A stretch of 64,000 nt of DNA from Cupriavidus necator (GTDB lineage: Bacteria; Pseudomonadota; Gammaproteobacteria; Burkholderiales; Burkholderiaceae). Below are positions 42,324 through 50,911 of this stretch, in pieces (positions within the stretch are counted from its first letter, which is position 1; every line of letters begins with the position of its first letter). The notes below the pieces were generated by a model. It saw nothing but the letters and a program-made list of their open reading frames with translations. It was not told the DNA's origin and did no database searches. The stretch covers positions 2,232,001 to 2,296,000 of the forward strand of contig CP074390.1 of NCBI GenBank assembly GCA_022041995.1. The letters are read 5' to 3'. The position numbers and the translations under genes were made by a program.

Positions 42324-44000
42324 ATGACCGCACTCACGCAATCCATGACACAAGACGACACGGCGCGCACGCAGGTATTCGTGGCGCGCAAGATCCTCAC
42401 GATGGAAGCCGCGCAGCCCGAGGCGAGCCATGTCGCCGTGCGCGACGGCAAGATCCTGGCCGTGGGCGGCCCCGCCGAGATGGCCGCCTGGCCGGACGCA
42501 GTGCAGGTCGACACCTTCCGCGACAAGGTGCTGATGCCCGGGCTGGTGGAAGGCCACTGCCACCTGATGGAAGGCGCGATGTGGGATGCGGTCTATGTGG
42601 GCTATTTCGATCGCCGCGATCCGGACGGCAAGCTGTGGCGCGGCCTGCGCACGCTGGATCAGGTGATCGACCGCCTCGCGGGCGCGGCCGGCCAGGTGCA
42701 GGACCTGGACAGGCCGCTGCTGGCCTGGGGTTTCGACCCGATCTATTTCGGCACCAGCCGGCTCTCGGTGCGCGAGCTGGACCGCGTCTCGGCCACGCGG
42801 CCCATCGTGGTGATGCATGCGAGCGTGCATCTGATGAACGTCAACTCAGCGATGCTGGCGCAGGCCGGCATCGACGAGGACACCGACATCGACGGCGTGC
42901 ACAAGGACGATCAGGGCAAGCCCACCGGCGAGCTGCAGGAGTTCGCGGCGATGTTCCCGGTGCAGCGCGTGCTGGGCAGCGGGCTGTCGCTGGCGGCGGC
43001 CGAGAGCGCCGAGGCGGTGCGCCGTTTCGGCCGTGTGGCGCAACTGGCGGGCGTGACCACGGCCACCGACCTGGTCAATGACCTCTCGCCCAAGGGGCTG
43101 GACACGTTGCAGTCGGTCACGGGCGAGGCCAGCTTCCCGCTGCGCATCGTCCCGGCGTTCTCGCCGCAGCGCAATGCGCAGGGTGGTCCGGCCCGCGTGC
43201 AGGCAGCGGCGGCGGCTGGCACCGACAAGCTGCACTTCGGCCCGGTCAAGTTCATCGTCGACGGCTCGATCCAGGGCTTTACCGCGCGCCTGCGCGCACC
43301 GGGCTATGCCGGCGGCCAGGCCAACGGCCTGTGGCTGATTCCGCCGGAGCAATTGCTGGACGCTTTCACGCCGTTCCACCTGGCCGGCCTGCCGCTGCAT
43401 ATCCACACCAATGGCGACGAGGCGACTGAAGTCGTGCTGGATGTGCTGGAAGCCATGCTGTTGCGCCATCCGCGCGCGGACCATCGCCATACGCTGCAGC
43501 ATTGCCAGCTCGCCGACCAGGCTCAGCTGGCGCGCGCCGCGCGGCTCGGCCTGTGCATCAACTTCTTCTCGAACCACCTGTACTACTGGGGCGATGCGCA
43601 TGCCGAGCAGACCGTGGGGCCGGCGCGGGCCGCGCGCATGAATCCAGCGGGCACCGCGCGGCGGCTGGGCATCCCGTTCGCGATTCATTCCGATGCGCCG
43701 ATCACGCCGCTGAACCCGCTCTTTACCGCGTGGTGCGCGGTGCGGCGCGAGACCGCTTCCGGCCGCGTGCTGGGTGAAGCGGAACGCTTGCGGGTTGCCG
43801 ACGCGCTGTATGCCATCACCATGGGCGCGGCTTATACCCTGAGGCTCGAACACCGCATCGGCAGCATCGCACCGGGCAAGCTGGCGGACTTTGCCGTGCT
43901 GGAAGATGACCCCACCACGGTGGCCCCCGCATGCCTGAAGGACATCCGCGTCTGGGGCACGGTGCTGGGCGGGCGCGTGTTCGCGGCGCCGGCGCGATGA
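42324..44000 (+). CDS. YtcJ-like amidohydrolase (exoenzyme/urease superfamily)
   Basis: 558 residues. Metal site: GLVEGHCHLME (HxH), KFIVDGSIQGFTARL (carboxylated Lys), HIHTNGDEATEVVLD and HTLQHCQLADQ (His), then HSDAPITPLNPLF (Asp). This order fits the YtcJ/amidohydrolase 3 group that hydrolyses N-acyl or imide bonds. The ATG at 42324 follows the symporter stop directly. Its stop overlaps the CobW gene start, so a GTP-driven metal chaperone and this metalloenzyme are co-translated, a suggestive pairing. Confidence 0.85.
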   Translation: MTALTQSMTQDDTARTQVFVARKILTMEAAQPEASHVAVRDGKILAVGGPAEMAAWPDAVQVDTFRDKVLMPGLVEGHCHLMEGAMWDAVYVGYFDRRDPDGKLWRGLRTLDQVIDRLAGAAGQVQDLDRPLLAWGFDPIYFGTSRLSVRELDRVSATRPIVVMHASVHLMNVNSAMLAQAGIDEDTDIDGVHKDDQGKPTGELQEFAAMFPVQRVLGSGLSLAAAESAEAVRRFGRVAQLAGVTTATDLVNDLSPKGLDTLQSVTGEASFPLRIVPAFSPQRNAQGGPARVQAAAAAGTDKLHFGPVKFIVDGSIQGFTARLRAPGYAGGQANGLWLIPPEQLLDAFTPFHLAGLPLHIHTNGDEATEVVLDVLEAMLLRHPRADHRHTLQHCQLADQAQLARAARLGLCINFFSNHLYYWGDAHAEQTVGPARAARMNPAGTARRLGIPFAIHSDAPITPLNPLFTAWCAVRRETASGRVLGEAERLRVADALYAITMGAAYTLRLEHRIGSIAPGKLADFAVLEDDPTTVAPACLKDIRVWGTVLGGRVFAAPAR

Positions 44001-44947
44001 CCGCGCGGCCCCGGATCCCGCTGGTGGTCGTCGGTGGCTACCTTGGTGCCGGCAAGACCACGCTGCTCAACCGGCTGCTGGCCACTGCGCAGGGGCGGCG
44101 CATCGCCGTGCTGGTCAACGATTTCGGCGAGATCAATATCGATGCCGCGCTGATCCGCGCGCGCAGCGACGATGTGATCCACCTGGAGAATGGCTGCATC
44201 TGCTGCTCGATCGGCGGCCGGCTGGCCGATGCGCTGGTGGCCATTGCGGCGCGGGAGCAGCGGCCGGACTTGCTGGTGATCGAGGCGAGTGGTGTTTCCG
44301 ATCCGCAGCGCATCGCGCAGGTTGGCTTGCTGGATCGGGCCTTCGCGCTCAATGCCGTGGTGGTTGCGGTTGACGTGGCCGGCGTCGCGCACAGCCTGCG
44401 TGATCCGCTGGTGGGCGACATGGTGCGGCGGCAGATTGCAGGGGCCTCGGTGGTGGTGATGACCAAGGCCGACCTTGCTGATGCGGGCGCGCTGGCGACA
44501 GCCGAAGCCACGGTCGACAGCATCGCACCGCGCGCCGCGGTATTCACCGCGCGCGAGGGGAACGTGCCCCTGTCGGTTTTTGTCGATGCCGCCCTGGAGA
44601 CGCCGTCTGGCGATGCGGTGCTGCAGGCGGGTGGGCGCTGGCGGCGAACGGGCGAGACGATGCATGCCGGCATCCGCAGTGTCTCGTACCAGACCCGCCG
44701 GGACTTCGACAAGGCGCGGCTGCGGCAAGCGTTGGCGACGCTGCCGGTGCGGCTGCTGCGTGCCAAGGGCATGGTCAGGCTGGCGGCAGACCCGCGCTTG
44801 CACGAAGTGCATGTGGTCGCGGGCCGCATGCGGTTAAGTCCGATGGTGCAAGCCGATGGGGGCGGATCTGCATTGGTCTTCATCGGCGCATTCGGCGCGG
44901 AAGATGAGAAGAACATCCGCGCCTGCCTTGATCTCGCGCTGGCCTGA
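43997..44947 (+). CDS. CobW/COG0523-family GTPase, candidate metallochaperone
   Basis: 316 residues. The G-domain: Walker A GGYLGAGKTTLLN, the metal-binding CxCC motif in LENGCICCSIGGRL, ASGVSDP and the guanine-specificity TKAD. A C-terminal CobW-C domain follows (VSYQTRRDFDKARLRQALATLPVRLLRAKGMV), with several His (LHEVHVV). COG0523 proteins deliver zinc or other metals to client enzymes. The 4-bp ATGA overlap with the amidohydrolase suggests that enzyme as client; this is inference. Confidence 0.88.
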   Translation: MTARPRIPLVVVGGYLGAGKTTLLNRLLATAQGRRIAVLVNDFGEINIDAALIRARSDDVIHLENGCICCSIGGRLADALVAIAAREQRPDLLVIEASGVSDPQRIAQVGLLDRAFALNAVVVAVDVAGVAHSLRDPLVGDMVRRQIAGASVVVMTKADLADAGALATAEATVDSIAPRAAVFTAREGNVPLSVFVDAALETPSGDAVLQAGGRWRRTGETMHAGIRSVSYQTRRDFDKARLRQALATLPVRLLRAKGMVRLAADPRLHEVHVVAGRMRLSPMVQADGGGSALVFIGAFGAEDEKNIRACLDLALA

Positions 44948-44969
44948 GCAATGCCACGAGCCGCGGCGC

Positions 44970-45881
44970 TCAGGTATGGAATTCCTCCGGTTCCGCGCGC
45001 GCCGGCTTGCTTTCCCACCCGCCGCGCTCGAACTCCGCGATCACCTGTGCCCCCAGCAACAGCAAGGTCGCCGCGATCTCCAGGCTCAGCAGCACCACGA
45101 TCGCCGTGGTCAGCGAGCCGTAGACCCGGCTGACCTGCGACAGCGTGGTGAAGTACCACACCAGCACATGGCGCGAGATCTCCCACAGCATGGCCGCAAT
45201 CACCGCGCCGCATACCGCATGCCGCAGCGATAGCCGCCCCACCGGCATGACCAGGTAGATCGAGGTCAGCAACAGGATCTCGCCGGCAAAGCCAAGCAGG
45301 TAGAGCAGGGTGGTGGACAACCGGTCGAGCGACCAGTCATGGCCGAGCACCGCCACATGCCGCTCGCCGATGGCCAGCAGGGCGCCGGAGACCACTGTGA
45401 CCAGCAGCAGGCCCAGGCTCAGCACCGCGATGTAGCAGTAGGGCAGCATTGCGGACACCAGAAAATGCCGCCGGCGGATTGCCACACGGTGCTCGAAGAT
45501 CACCGACATGGCGTTCTCCAGCACGGTGAAAGCCAGCGAACTGAAAAACAGCATGGTGGCCAGCAGCACCCAGCCAACGGTGCCCCGGTTGCGCAGGAAA
45601 CTGCCCAGCTCACCGACCAGTGCCGGCGACTGCCCCGGCACCACCCACTCCAGGTAGCGCGCCAGCGTGGACAGCAGCAGGTCCGGAGCAACCACGTGGG
45701 ACAGCGCAATCACCATCAGGATCAACAGCGGCACGATCGACAGCAGCGCGTAGTACGCCACCGCGCCGGCCAGCAGCAGGCCCTGGTTGGCGCGGAACTG
45801 CCTGAGCGTTTGCCAGGCGAAGCGCCCCGGATGGCGGAGCAGGTCGCGGACGCGGGCGTCTGGGGGCTGCATGGCGGACAT
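44970..45881 (-). CDS. YihY/UPF0761-family membrane protein
   Basis: 303 residues with six membrane segments. The N-terminus FRANQGLLLAGAVAYYALLSIVPLLILMVIAL is the family signature; a later VYGSLTTAIVVLLSLEIAATLLLLGAQV completes the pattern. The family was once called ribonuclease BN, a name not supported now; the function is uncertain. Converges with the CobW gene. No clear ribosome site precedes either of two possible start ATGs (45881 or 45872). Confidence 0.85.
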   Translation of the reverse strand: MSAMQPPDARVRDLLRHPGRFAWQTLRQFRANQGLLLAGAVAYYALLSIVPLLILMVIALSHVVAPDLLLSTLARYLEWVVPGQSPALVGELGSFLRNRGTVGWVLLATMLFFSSLAFTVLENAMSVIFEHRVAIRRRHFLVSAMLPYCYIAVLSLGLLLVTVVSGALLAIGERHVAVLGHDWSLDRLSTTLLYLLGFAGEILLLTSIYLVMPVGRLSLRHAVCGAVIAAMLWEISRHVLVWYFTTLSQVSRVYGSLTTAIVVLLSLEIAATLLLLGAQVIAEFERGGWESKPARAEPEEFHT

Positions 45882-45942
45882 CGGAGAGGAGGGGTTCCGC
45901 CATTATGCGGCTATCGGCGCTGGTATGGCGGGGTCGGGGCGG

Positions 45943-46890
45943 CTAGGCAGGGAATTCGGTCGGCACGGCCGGTGCCTGTTCCGCCCCGGCCGCCCGGCGC
46001 AAACACTCCAGCATTGCCATCACCGCCGCGCGCGACAGCCCGTCCTCGCGCCAGTACATCGACACCGAGCCGAACCCCGCCAGCCGCAGCGGCACGATGC
46101 GCAGCGCGCCCAGTTCTTCGAGCCGCCGTGCGGTGCGGTGCGAGGCCAGGCCGACCATGTCGCTGTTGTTGAACAACGTGAGATTCAGCACGGTGGAATT
46201 GCTCTCCACGCAATCGGCCGGCAGGGCACGCTCGGCGCTGGCCAGCGCGCCTTCCAGCGCATTGCGGATGGGCGTGCCGCGCGGCCACACTACCCAGCGG
46301 TAGCGGTACAGGTCGTCCCAGCCGATGCGCCCGCCCTGCAGCAGTGGATGGCGCGGCCGGGCGACGAAGTGGATCGGCTCCATGTAGAGCGATTCGGTGC
46401 GCATCTGCGCGTCCTGCAGCTCGGGGGCCGAGCGGCCCACCACGATATCCAGCTCGCTGTGTGCCAGCTGGCTCATCAGCCGGTCCATGGTCGTTTCCAC
46501 CAGCCGTACGCTGGCGCGGGGCATCTGCTGCAGCAATTGCAGCGCTGCCAGCGGCACGGTATCTGCCGCCGACGCGCCCGACGTCCCCACCACCACAATC
46601 CCGCTGCCGCCGTCGCGCATGGCCTGCAGGTCGTCGCGCGCGGTATCCAGCTGGGCCTCGATCCGGCGTGCATGCTCTATCAGCGACTCGCCATAGGGCG
46701 TGGGCCGCAGCCCGCGCGCCTGGCGCTCGAACAGTGGCAGCCCGATATCGTCCTCCAGGTCCTTCAGCCATTTGGAAAGACCCGGCTGGGTCGTGTTCAG
46801 CATGGCCGCGGACTGGCTCATATTGCCGGTCTCGGCCAGGCTCAGCAGCATCTGCAGGTTGCGCAGCCGCAATCTCTGGGTCCAGTCCAT
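45943..46890 (-). CDS. mhbR: LysR-family regulator of the 3-hydroxybenzoate operon
   Basis: 315 residues. Helix-turn-helix: LQMLLSLAETGNMSQSAAMLNTTQPGLSKWLKDLEDDIGLPLFERQ. The effector domain follows with normal length. It is divergent from the gentisate dioxygenase gene, matching the position of the mhbR regulator in the Klebsiella mhbRTDHIM cluster. It likely binds the palindrome at 46919-46948 and responds to 3-hydroxybenzoate or gentisate. The symbol is by analogy. Confidence 0.85.
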   Translation of the reverse strand: MDWTQRLRLRNLQMLLSLAETGNMSQSAAMLNTTQPGLSKWLKDLEDDIGLPLFERQARGLRPTPYGESLIEHARRIEAQLDTARDDLQAMRDGGSGIVVVGTSGASAADTVPLAALQLLQQMPRASVRLVETTMDRLMSQLAHSELDIVVGRSAPELQDAQMRTESLYMEPIHFVARPRHPLLQGGRIGWDDLYRYRWVVWPRGTPIRNALEGALASAERALPADCVESNSTVLNLTLFNNSDMVGLASHRTARRLEELGALRIVPLRLAGFGSVSMYWREDGLSRAAVMAMLECLRRAAGAEQAPAVPTEFPA

Positions 46891-46918
46891 GGGGCTACCT
46901 ATATAAAAAATCGTATCG

Positions 46919-46948
46919 ATAAGATGAAAAGTTCATTTCAAATCTTAT
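46919..46948. promoter_or_regulatory. Palindromic LysR operator in the mhb promoter
   Basis: Perfect 7-bp arms ATAAGAT (46919-46925) and ATCTTAT (46942-46948) surround a core that holds a second dyad (TGAAA / TTTCA at 925-929 and 936-940 of this kilobase). The block is AT-rich. It lies 29-58 bases upstream of the regulator and about 97-126 bases upstream of the gentisate dioxygenase gene, the usual LysR recognition position. Confidence 0.65.
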
Positions 46949-47044
46949 AGGGCCGGGCGTATAACGACAACAAGACGGTGCGCATCGACACAGGCACCCG
47001 CGAGGAGCGCTCCCCAAAGCACCCGCAAAAGTAACGGAGACAGT

Positions 47045-48091
47045 ATGTCCGAGCACACCCCAGACCCGGCCCGCGTGGCCTATTACGAAGAAATCGGCCG
47101 CAGCCACATGACCCCGTTGTGGGAGTCGCTGCACGCGCTGGTGCCGCCGCAACCGCGGCCGCAGATCGTTCCCGCCATCTGGAAGTACGCCCAGATCCGC
47201 CCGCTGGTGATGCAGGCCGGCAGCGTCATCAGCGCCGAGGAAGCGGTGCGCCGCGTGCTGGTGCTGGAGAACCCGGGTATTCCCGGCAAGTCCAGCATCA
47301 CCTCCACGCTGTACGCCGGCCTGCAGCTGATCCTGCCGGGCGAGGTCGCGCCCAGCCACCGCCATACCCAGTCCGCGCTGCGCTTTATCGTCGAAGGCAA
47401 GGGCGCCTGGACCGCGGTCAACGGCGAGCGCACCACCATGCATCCCGGCGACTTCATCATCACGCCGTCGTGGACCTGGCATGACCATGGCAACCCTGCC
47501 GTCGAAGACGGCGGCGAGCCGGTGGTGTGGCTGGACGGGCTGGATATCCCGCTTGTGCAGCAGTTCGATGCCGGGTTTGCCGAGAACTACCCGGAAGCCC
47601 AGCAACCCGTGACCCGGGCCGAGGGCGACAGCCTTGCCCGCTTCGGGCACAACATGGTGCCGGTGCGGCACCGCGTGACCGATCCCACTTCGCCGGTCTT
47701 CAGCTACCCGTATGAGCGCTCGCGCGAGGCGCTGGACCAGCTCTACCGCAACGGCGAGCTCGATGCCTGGGACGGCGTCAAGCTGCGCTATATCAACCCG
47801 GCCACCGGCGGCTGGCCGATGCCGACCATCGCCACCTTCATGCAGTACCTGCCGGCGGGCTTCCAGGGCAAGACCTACCGCAGCACCGACGCCACCATCT
47901 ACAGCGTGGTGGAAGGGCGCGGCACGGTGCGCATCGGCGACGACCAGTTCCAGTTCGAGCCGCGCGATATTTTCGTGGCCCCGTCGTGGGCGCCGGTGCA
48001 GTTGGGAGCGCTGGAAGACGCGGTGCTGTTCAGCTATTCCGACCGGCCCGTGCTGTCCGCGATGAACCTGCTGCGCGAAGCGCGCACCTGA
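47045..48091 (+). CDS. mhbD: Gentisate 1,2-dioxygenase
   Basis: 348 residues, the usual length. Two cupin domains. The N-terminal catalytic one holds iron His ligands: HRHTQSALRFIVEGKGAWTAVNGER and the following WTWHDHGNP. The C-terminal one is AT-poor and lacks a full metal set (ATIYSVVEGRGTVRIGDDQFQ). It opens gentisate with O2 to maleylpyruvate. GGAGAC precedes the ATG. It is the first gene of the mhbDHIM order and likely cotranscribed with the next. Confidence 0.92.
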   Translation: MSEHTPDPARVAYYEEIGRSHMTPLWESLHALVPPQPRPQIVPAIWKYAQIRPLVMQAGSVISAEEAVRRVLVLENPGIPGKSSITSTLYAGLQLILPGEVAPSHRHTQSALRFIVEGKGAWTAVNGERTTMHPGDFIITPSWTWHDHGNPAVEDGGEPVVWLDGLDIPLVQQFDAGFAENYPEAQQPVTRAEGDSLARFGHNMVPVRHRVTDPTSPVFSYPYERSREALDQLYRNGELDAWDGVKLRYINPATGGWPMPTIATFMQYLPAGFQGKTYRSTDATIYSVVEGRGTVRIGDDQFQFEPRDIFVAPSWAPVQLGALEDAVLFSYSDRPVLSAMNLLREART

Positions 48092-48186
48092 GCATCCCGC
48101 AACCCTGATCCGATCCGCCCCGGGCGGTGCCTGCGCGCACGGCCTGCGGCTCCCGCTTACCTGACGATTTCCGGAAACCTCGAACC

Positions 48187-48885
48187 ATGTCCTACGTCTT
48201 CACGCCTCCCGCCACCGTTGCCATCCCCGTTGCCGGCAGCGACGACCAGTTTGCCGTGCGCCGCGTCTACTGCGTGGGCCGCAACTACGCCGCCCATGCC
48301 CGCGAGATGGGCTTCGATCCTGACCGCGAGCCGCCGTTCTTCTTCTGCAAGCCGGCGGATGCCATCGTGCCGGTACCGGCCGGCACCACGCTGGAGCTGC
48401 CTTACCCCGCGCAGACGCAGAACTACCACTATGAAGCCGAGCTGGTGGCCGTGATCGGCAAGGCCGGTGCGGATATTCCCGTCGAACAGGCGCTCGACCA
48501 CGTGTGGGGCTATGCCGCCGGACTCGACATGACGCGCCGCGACCTGCAGATGAAGATGCGCGAGATGGGCCGCCCGTGGGAAATCGGCAAGGCCTTCGAC
48601 GCCTCGGCCCCGGTGGCGCCGATCCACCGCGCCACTGACATCGGGCATCCACAGCAGGCCGGCATCTGGCTGACGGTCAACGGTGAAACGAAGCAGCGCA
48701 GCGATGTGTCGCACCTGATCTGGTCGGTGGCCGAGACCGTGGCCTGCCTGTCGCAGTTCTTCCGGCTGGAGCCGGGTGACGTGATCTTCACCGGCACGCC
48801 GGAGGGCGTGGGCGCGGTCAAGGCGGGCGACACCATGGTCACCGGCGTCGACGGTCTGGGCGAACTGACCGTGCGCGTGGTCTGA
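48187..48885 (+). CDS. mhbH: Fumarylpyruvate hydrolase (FAH family)
   Basis: 232 residues from the ATG at 48187. FAH core: YCVGRNYAAHAREMG, then FFFCKPADAI, metal-site Glu residues in NYHYEAELVAVIG, and GLDMTRRDLQ with DVIFTGTPEGVGAVKAGD at the end. It hydrolyses fumarylpyruvate to fumarate and pyruvate, the last step of gentisate breakdown. An upstream ATG at 48127 in the same frame is not preferred because it gives a non-family extension. Confidence 0.9.
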   Translation: MSYVFTPPATVAIPVAGSDDQFAVRRVYCVGRNYAAHAREMGFDPDREPPFFFCKPADAIVPVPAGTTLELPYPAQTQNYHYEAELVAVIGKAGADIPVEQALDHVWGYAAGLDMTRRDLQMKMREMGRPWEIGKAFDASAPVAPIHRATDIGHPQQAGIWLTVNGETKQRSDVSHLIWSVAETVACLSQFFRLEPGDVIFTGTPEGVGAVKAGDTMVTGVDGLGELTVRVV

Positions 48886-48917
48886 GCGCGCGCAGCGCAG
48901 CACACAGGCAACCGATC

Positions 48918-49559
48918 ATGCAGCTCTATAGCTTCTTCAACAGCTCCACGTCGTACCGGGTGCGCATCGCGCTGGCCCTGAAAGGCCTGCCGTACGACTA
49001 CGTGCCCGTCAATATCCGCACCGGCCAGCATCGCGAGGCGGAGTACGTCGACGGCATCAACCCGTCCGCCTCCGTGCCAGCGCTGGTGGATGAAAATTTC
49101 ACGCTGGGCCAGTCGTTCGCGATCATCGACTACCTGGACGCGCGCCACCCCGAGCCGCGCCTGATCCCGCAAGACCCGGCGCAGCGCGCGCGGGTACTGG
49201 AACTGGCCACGCTGATCGGCTGCGACATCCACCCGGTCAACAACCTGCGCGTGTTGCGCTACCTGCAGGGCGTGCTGAAGGTGACGCCCGAACAGAAGGA
49301 CGCGTGGTACCGCCACTGGATCGACGAAGGCATGGCCGGCGTGGAACGCCTGCTGGCGCTGCACGGACATGGCCGGTGGTGCTTCGGCAATGCGCCGACG
49401 CTGGCCGACATCACGCTGGTGCCGCAGGTGGCCAATGCGCTGCGCATGGGCTGCGACCTGGGCCGGTACGAGCGTGCGATGGCTGTGTACGCCCATGCCA
49501 GCGCCCATCCGGCCTTTGCGCAAGCCGCGCCAGCGCGCCAGCCCGACTACACCGCCTGA
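48918..49559 (+). CDS. mhbI: Maleylpyruvate isomerase (zeta-class GST)
   Basis: 213 residues. Glutathione-site motif SSTSYRVRIALALKGL at the N-terminus (SSxSxRVRIAL), thioredoxin-like domain with INPSASVPALVDE, then the all-helical domain ending in NALRMGCDLGRYERAMAVYAH. This matches the zeta class that isomerises maleylpyruvate to fumarylpyruvate with glutathione. It lies between the hydrolase and the 6-hydroxylase genes. Confidence 0.9.
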   Translation: MQLYSFFNSSTSYRVRIALALKGLPYDYVPVNIRTGQHREAEYVDGINPSASVPALVDENFTLGQSFAIIDYLDARHPEPRLIPQDPAQRARVLELATLIGCDIHPVNNLRVLRYLQGVLKVTPEQKDAWYRHWIDEGMAGVERLLALHGHGRWCFGNAPTLADITLVPQVANALRMGCDLGRYERAMAVYAHASAHPAFAQAAPARQPDYTA

Positions 49560-49587
49560 CGCCACACGCGCAGGCCAGGAGACAAGC

Positions 49588-50802
49588 ATGAGCAGCACTC
49601 ATAACGCGACCGGCAAGGTCCTGATCATCGGCGGCGGCATCGGCGGCCTGGCCGCGGCGCTGGCGCTGGCGCGCCAGGGCATCCGCATCGAACTGCTGGA
49701 GCAGGCCGAGCAGATCGGTGAAATCGGCGCGGGCATCCAGCTGGCCGCCAACGCCTTTGCCGCACTGGATGCGCTGGGCGTAGGCGAAGCTGCGCGCAGC
49801 CGCGCCGTCTTTACCGACTACCTCAGCCTGCGCGATGCGATCGACGCCAGCGTGATCGCTGAAGTCGACGTGGGCCAGGCGTACCGCGCGCGCTTCGGCA
49901 ACCCGTATGCGGTGATCCATCGCGCCGATATCCACCTGTCGATCTTCGAGGCGGTGCAGAACCACCCCCTGATCACGTTCCGCACCAGCACGCGTGTCGA
50001 GCAGTTGCTGCAGGATGAACATGGCGTGACCGTGATCGACCAGCATGGCGAGCACCATCGCGGCGACGCGGTGATCGGCTGCGACGGCGTCAAGTCCGCG
50101 ATCCGCCAGGCCTTGATTGGCGATGAGCCGCGCGTCACCGGCCATGTCGTGTATCGCGCCGTGGTCGACGTCGTCAACATGCCGCAGGACCTGCAGGTCA
50201 ATGCGCCGGTGGTGTGGGCCGGCCCGCATTGCCACCTGGTGCACTACCCGCTGCGCGGCGGCCAGCAATACAACCTGGTGGTGACCTTCCACAGCCGCGA
50301 AGCGGAAACCTGGGGCGTGCGCGATGGCAGCAAGGCAGAAGTGCTGTCGTACTTCGAAGGCATCCATCCGCTGCCGCACCAGATGCTGGACCGGCCCACT
50401 TCCTGGAAACGCTGGGCCACCGCCGACCGCGACCCGGTCGAGCGCTGGAGCTTCGGCCGCGCCACCATCCTGGGCGATGCCGCGCATCCGATGACGCAGT
50501 ACGTGGCGCAGGGCGCCTGCCAGGCGCTGGAAGATGCCGTCACGCTGGGCGCCGCGGTGCAGGCTGCGGGCGGCGATTTCGAGGCGGCGTTCAAACTGTA
50601 CGAGCAGGCGCGCATCCCCCGCACCGCCCGCGTGCTGTACGCCGCGCGCGACATGGGCCGGGTCTACCACGCCAGGGGCGTGGACCGGCTGGTGCGCAAC
50701 AGCCTGTGGACTGGCCGCACGCAGGCGCAGTTCTACGACGCGCTGCAATGGCTGCATGGCTGGCGTGCCGACAAGTGCCTGAGCACCACGCCGTGGCTGT
50801 AA
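49588..50802 (+). CDS. mhbM: 3-Hydroxybenzoate 6-hydroxylase (FAD monooxygenase)
   Basis: 404 residues from the ATG at 49588. Flavin site: VLIIGGGIGGLAAALALARQG, the DG motif IGCDGVKSAIRQAL, and the GD motif TILGDAAHPMTQYVAQGACQALEDA. All class A flavoprotein hydroxylase motifs are present. Its place after gentisate genes supports 3-hydroxybenzoate 6-hydroxylation to gentisate using NADH/NADPH and O2. Salicylate 5- or other hydroxylation cannot be excluded by sequence. Confidence 0.88.
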   Translation: MSSTHNATGKVLIIGGGIGGLAAALALARQGIRIELLEQAEQIGEIGAGIQLAANAFAALDALGVGEAARSRAVFTDYLSLRDAIDASVIAEVDVGQAYRARFGNPYAVIHRADIHLSIFEAVQNHPLITFRTSTRVEQLLQDEHGVTVIDQHGEHHRGDAVIGCDGVKSAIRQALIGDEPRVTGHVVYRAVVDVVNMPQDLQVNAPVVWAGPHCHLVHYPLRGGQQYNLVVTFHSREAETWGVRDGSKAEVLSYFEGIHPLPHQMLDRPTSWKRWATADRDPVERWSFGRATILGDAAHPMTQYVAQGACQALEDAVTLGAAVQAAGGDFEAAFKLYEQARIPRTARVLYAARDMGRVYHARGVDRLVRNSLWTGRTQAQFYDALQWLHGWRADKCLSTTPWL

Positions 50803-50845
50803 GCCGCTGACGCAGCCATTCTTCGCAGTCGATCCGAAACGATCT

Positions 50846-50867
50846 GGCGGCCGCCCATAAGGCCGCC
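50846..50867 (+). terminator. GC hairpin between the hydroxylase and transporter genes
   Basis: A perfect 7-bp stem GGCGGCC/GGCCGCC with an 8-nt loop lies in the 109-bp gap. No U-tract follows, so it may attenuate or protect the transcript and not end it. Confidence 0.3.
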
Positions 50868-50911
50868 GGGCGTGATTCGCCCCTAATCCTGGCATCAAGG
50901 AGGAGACAACC

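Noticed and set aside
40827..42830. Minus-strand open frame (667 codons) rich in His and Gln
   Set aside because: Shadow of the symporter gene.
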